39,132 nucleotides of DNA from Candidatus Daviesbacteria bacterium (GTDB taxonomy: Bacteria > Patescibacteriota > Microgenomatia > Daviesbacterales > UBA10151): the NCBI GenBank assembly GCA_027451625.1, contig DAIDIY010000012.1, forward strand, positions 1-39,132, given 5' to 3'. Every line of letters starts with the position of its first letter. Within the stretch, counting starts at the first letter, position 1. Shown in pieces: positions 38,181 through 39,132 of this stretch. Under the pieces are notes generated by a model. The model ran no database searches and was not told where the DNA came from. It saw only the letters and a list, made by a program, of their open reading frames with translations. The position numbers and the translations under genes were made by a program.

Positions 38181-38765
38181 ATGAATATTGAGAATTTAGA
38201 TCGGAGACGCTTTTTGAAAAAAGCTGCTCAGACTGCTATCGCAGGAGGAGCAGTAATGCTAGAGGCACAACCAGCAGTTGCTAAAAGTACAACTCCATCA
38301 GAGTTAGGGGATCGTATAGGATATTTTCCTCCGACAGCTGAGAGTATTCAATTTATAAATGATAGAATCGTCTTTACTCGGGGTTTATCTAAACAGGAAA
38401 TTTTAATAGTATTTACATCAGATATTGAAATCGCTGGGCAGAATTATTCTATTGATTCTACCAATCATCCTGAGTCAGGACAAGTCCTGGCTGTTGCTGC
38501 AGCAACTCCTCTTCCAGAGTTAAGCTATTCTGTCTCTAGGTTACCGACAACATGGCAAGCAATTGAGTATTCAAAGGCTCAATCATATGCAGAGCTTTTG
38601 CAAGATTTGAAACGCGCTGGTGAAGTACAAATAACTAGATCGCGACAACCTGGCCAGTGTGGTCTACCTAATGGGTGTACAAATACTCGATTAGTTTTAC
38701 TTTCTGCTCATACAGATAATAAAAGGATACTGTTTGAACCTGTCCTAGATCAACAATATACCTGA
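38181..38765 (+). CDS. Tat-signal secreted protein of unknown function
   Basis: DRRRFLKKAAQTAIAGGAVMLEAQPAVAKS; SD AAGGAGGTGATAATTA before ATG. Confidence 0.8.
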   Translation: MNIENLDRRRFLKKAAQTAIAGGAVMLEAQPAVAKSTTPSELGDRIGYFPPTAESIQFINDRIVFTRGLSKQEILIVFTSDIEIAGQNYSIDSTNHPESGQVLAVAAATPLPELSYSVSRLPTTWQAIEYSKAQSYAELLQDLKRAGEVQITRSRQPGQCGLPNGCTNTRLVLLSAHTDNKRILFEPVLDQQYT

Positions 38766-38782
38766 TCAGTGAATTGACGCAT

Positions 38783-39132
38783 ATGGATCAAGGCAGGATA
38801 AAAAAAATTTTTAATTCAAAGGCAGCGTTTTTCCCACCGCTGCTTTTGTTTGTTATAACTCTTTTTATCATTATTAGAAATTATTACTCCGGAACATATC
38901 TTTCCGGCTGGGACACACTAAATCCTGAGTTTAACTTTTCTTTAAACCTTACTAGACTGCTGTCTGATGTTTTCAACTCCTCTGAGGGTTTAGGAGCTGT
39001 AACTGCGCATGCACAGATCTCTGACCTTCCTAGAGTAGTCATTCTATATATCCTCTCTTTTATACTTCCAAATAATATTTTACGATTTACCTTTATTTCA
39101 TCTAATTTAATCATAGGGATCTTAGGAGTCTA
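38783..39132 (+). CDS. 3'-partial large multi-TM membrane protein (GT-C/YfhO-like N-terminus)
   Basis: MDQGRIKKIFNSKAAFFPPLLLFVITLFIIIRNYYSGTYLSGWDTLNPEFNFSLNLTRLLSDVF...; open to window end, absent from ORF track because it has no stop. Confidence 0.75.
   Translation, partial: MDQGRIKKIFNSKAAFFPPLLLFVITLFIIIRNYYSGTYLSGWDTLNPEFNFSLNLTRLLSDVFNSSEGLGAVTAHAQISDLPRVVILYILSFILPNNILRFTFISSNLIIGILGV

Noticed and set aside
38884-39114. Minus-strand ORF of 76 aa
   Set aside because: Antisense to the open partial CDS at 38783-39132, which has a convincing membrane-protein sequence; no recognisable domain.
1-39132. Possible UGA recoding as in some CPR lineages
   Set aside because: TGA terminates several genes (for example at 34748, 37005, 38765) and RF2 (prfB) is present, so code 11 fits.
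1-39132. CRISPR arrays, transposases, tRNA or rRNA genes
   Set aside because: No regularly spaced repeats, transposase motifs or recognisable tRNA/rRNA sequence seen by eye; a tRNAscan/Infernal run would be needed to be certain.

Overview
AT-rich, gene-dense bacterial window (standard genetic code; TGA used as a stop and RF2 present). Gene content suggests a Candidate Phyla Radiation / Patescibacteria (Microgenomates-like) genome; this placement is inference. Positions 1-22.8 kb are mainly a minus-strand cell-surface polysaccharide locus: five GT2 glycosyltransferases (one fused to GtrA), at least seven multi-TM GT-C-type proteins, a Wzx-like flippase, RmlA, RmlB and an RmlD-like reductase resembling eukaryotic NRS/ER, a CAP/SCP protein and a very short TsaB. 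Positions 22.8-32.7 kb hold housekeeping genes: PF04185-type phosphoesterase, prfB, ftsE, ftsX, a coiled-coil M23 hydrolase, tsaE, a low-complexity TM protein and secA. Positions 32.8-39.1 kb hold a SpoIIAA-like protein, UDP-sugar dehydrogenase, rhomboid, a sortase with an LPKTG substrate, two tandem Tat-signal proteins and the start of a large membrane protein. Strongest leads: (1) the FtsEX-linked M23 domain has its catalytic motifs in circularly permuted order; (2) rmlA-rmlB plus an NRS/ER-like enzyme with no rmlC in the window; (3) a secreted deacetylase-like domain fused to a GT-C membrane module (1134 aa); (4) matching TTACAY-N5-TTACAY direct repeats upstream of both the sortase and its LPXTG substrate; (5) a perfect 15-bp hairpin next to a full-length Shine-Dalgarno between the two Tat genes. 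No rRNA, tRNA, CRISPR or transposon was recognised.
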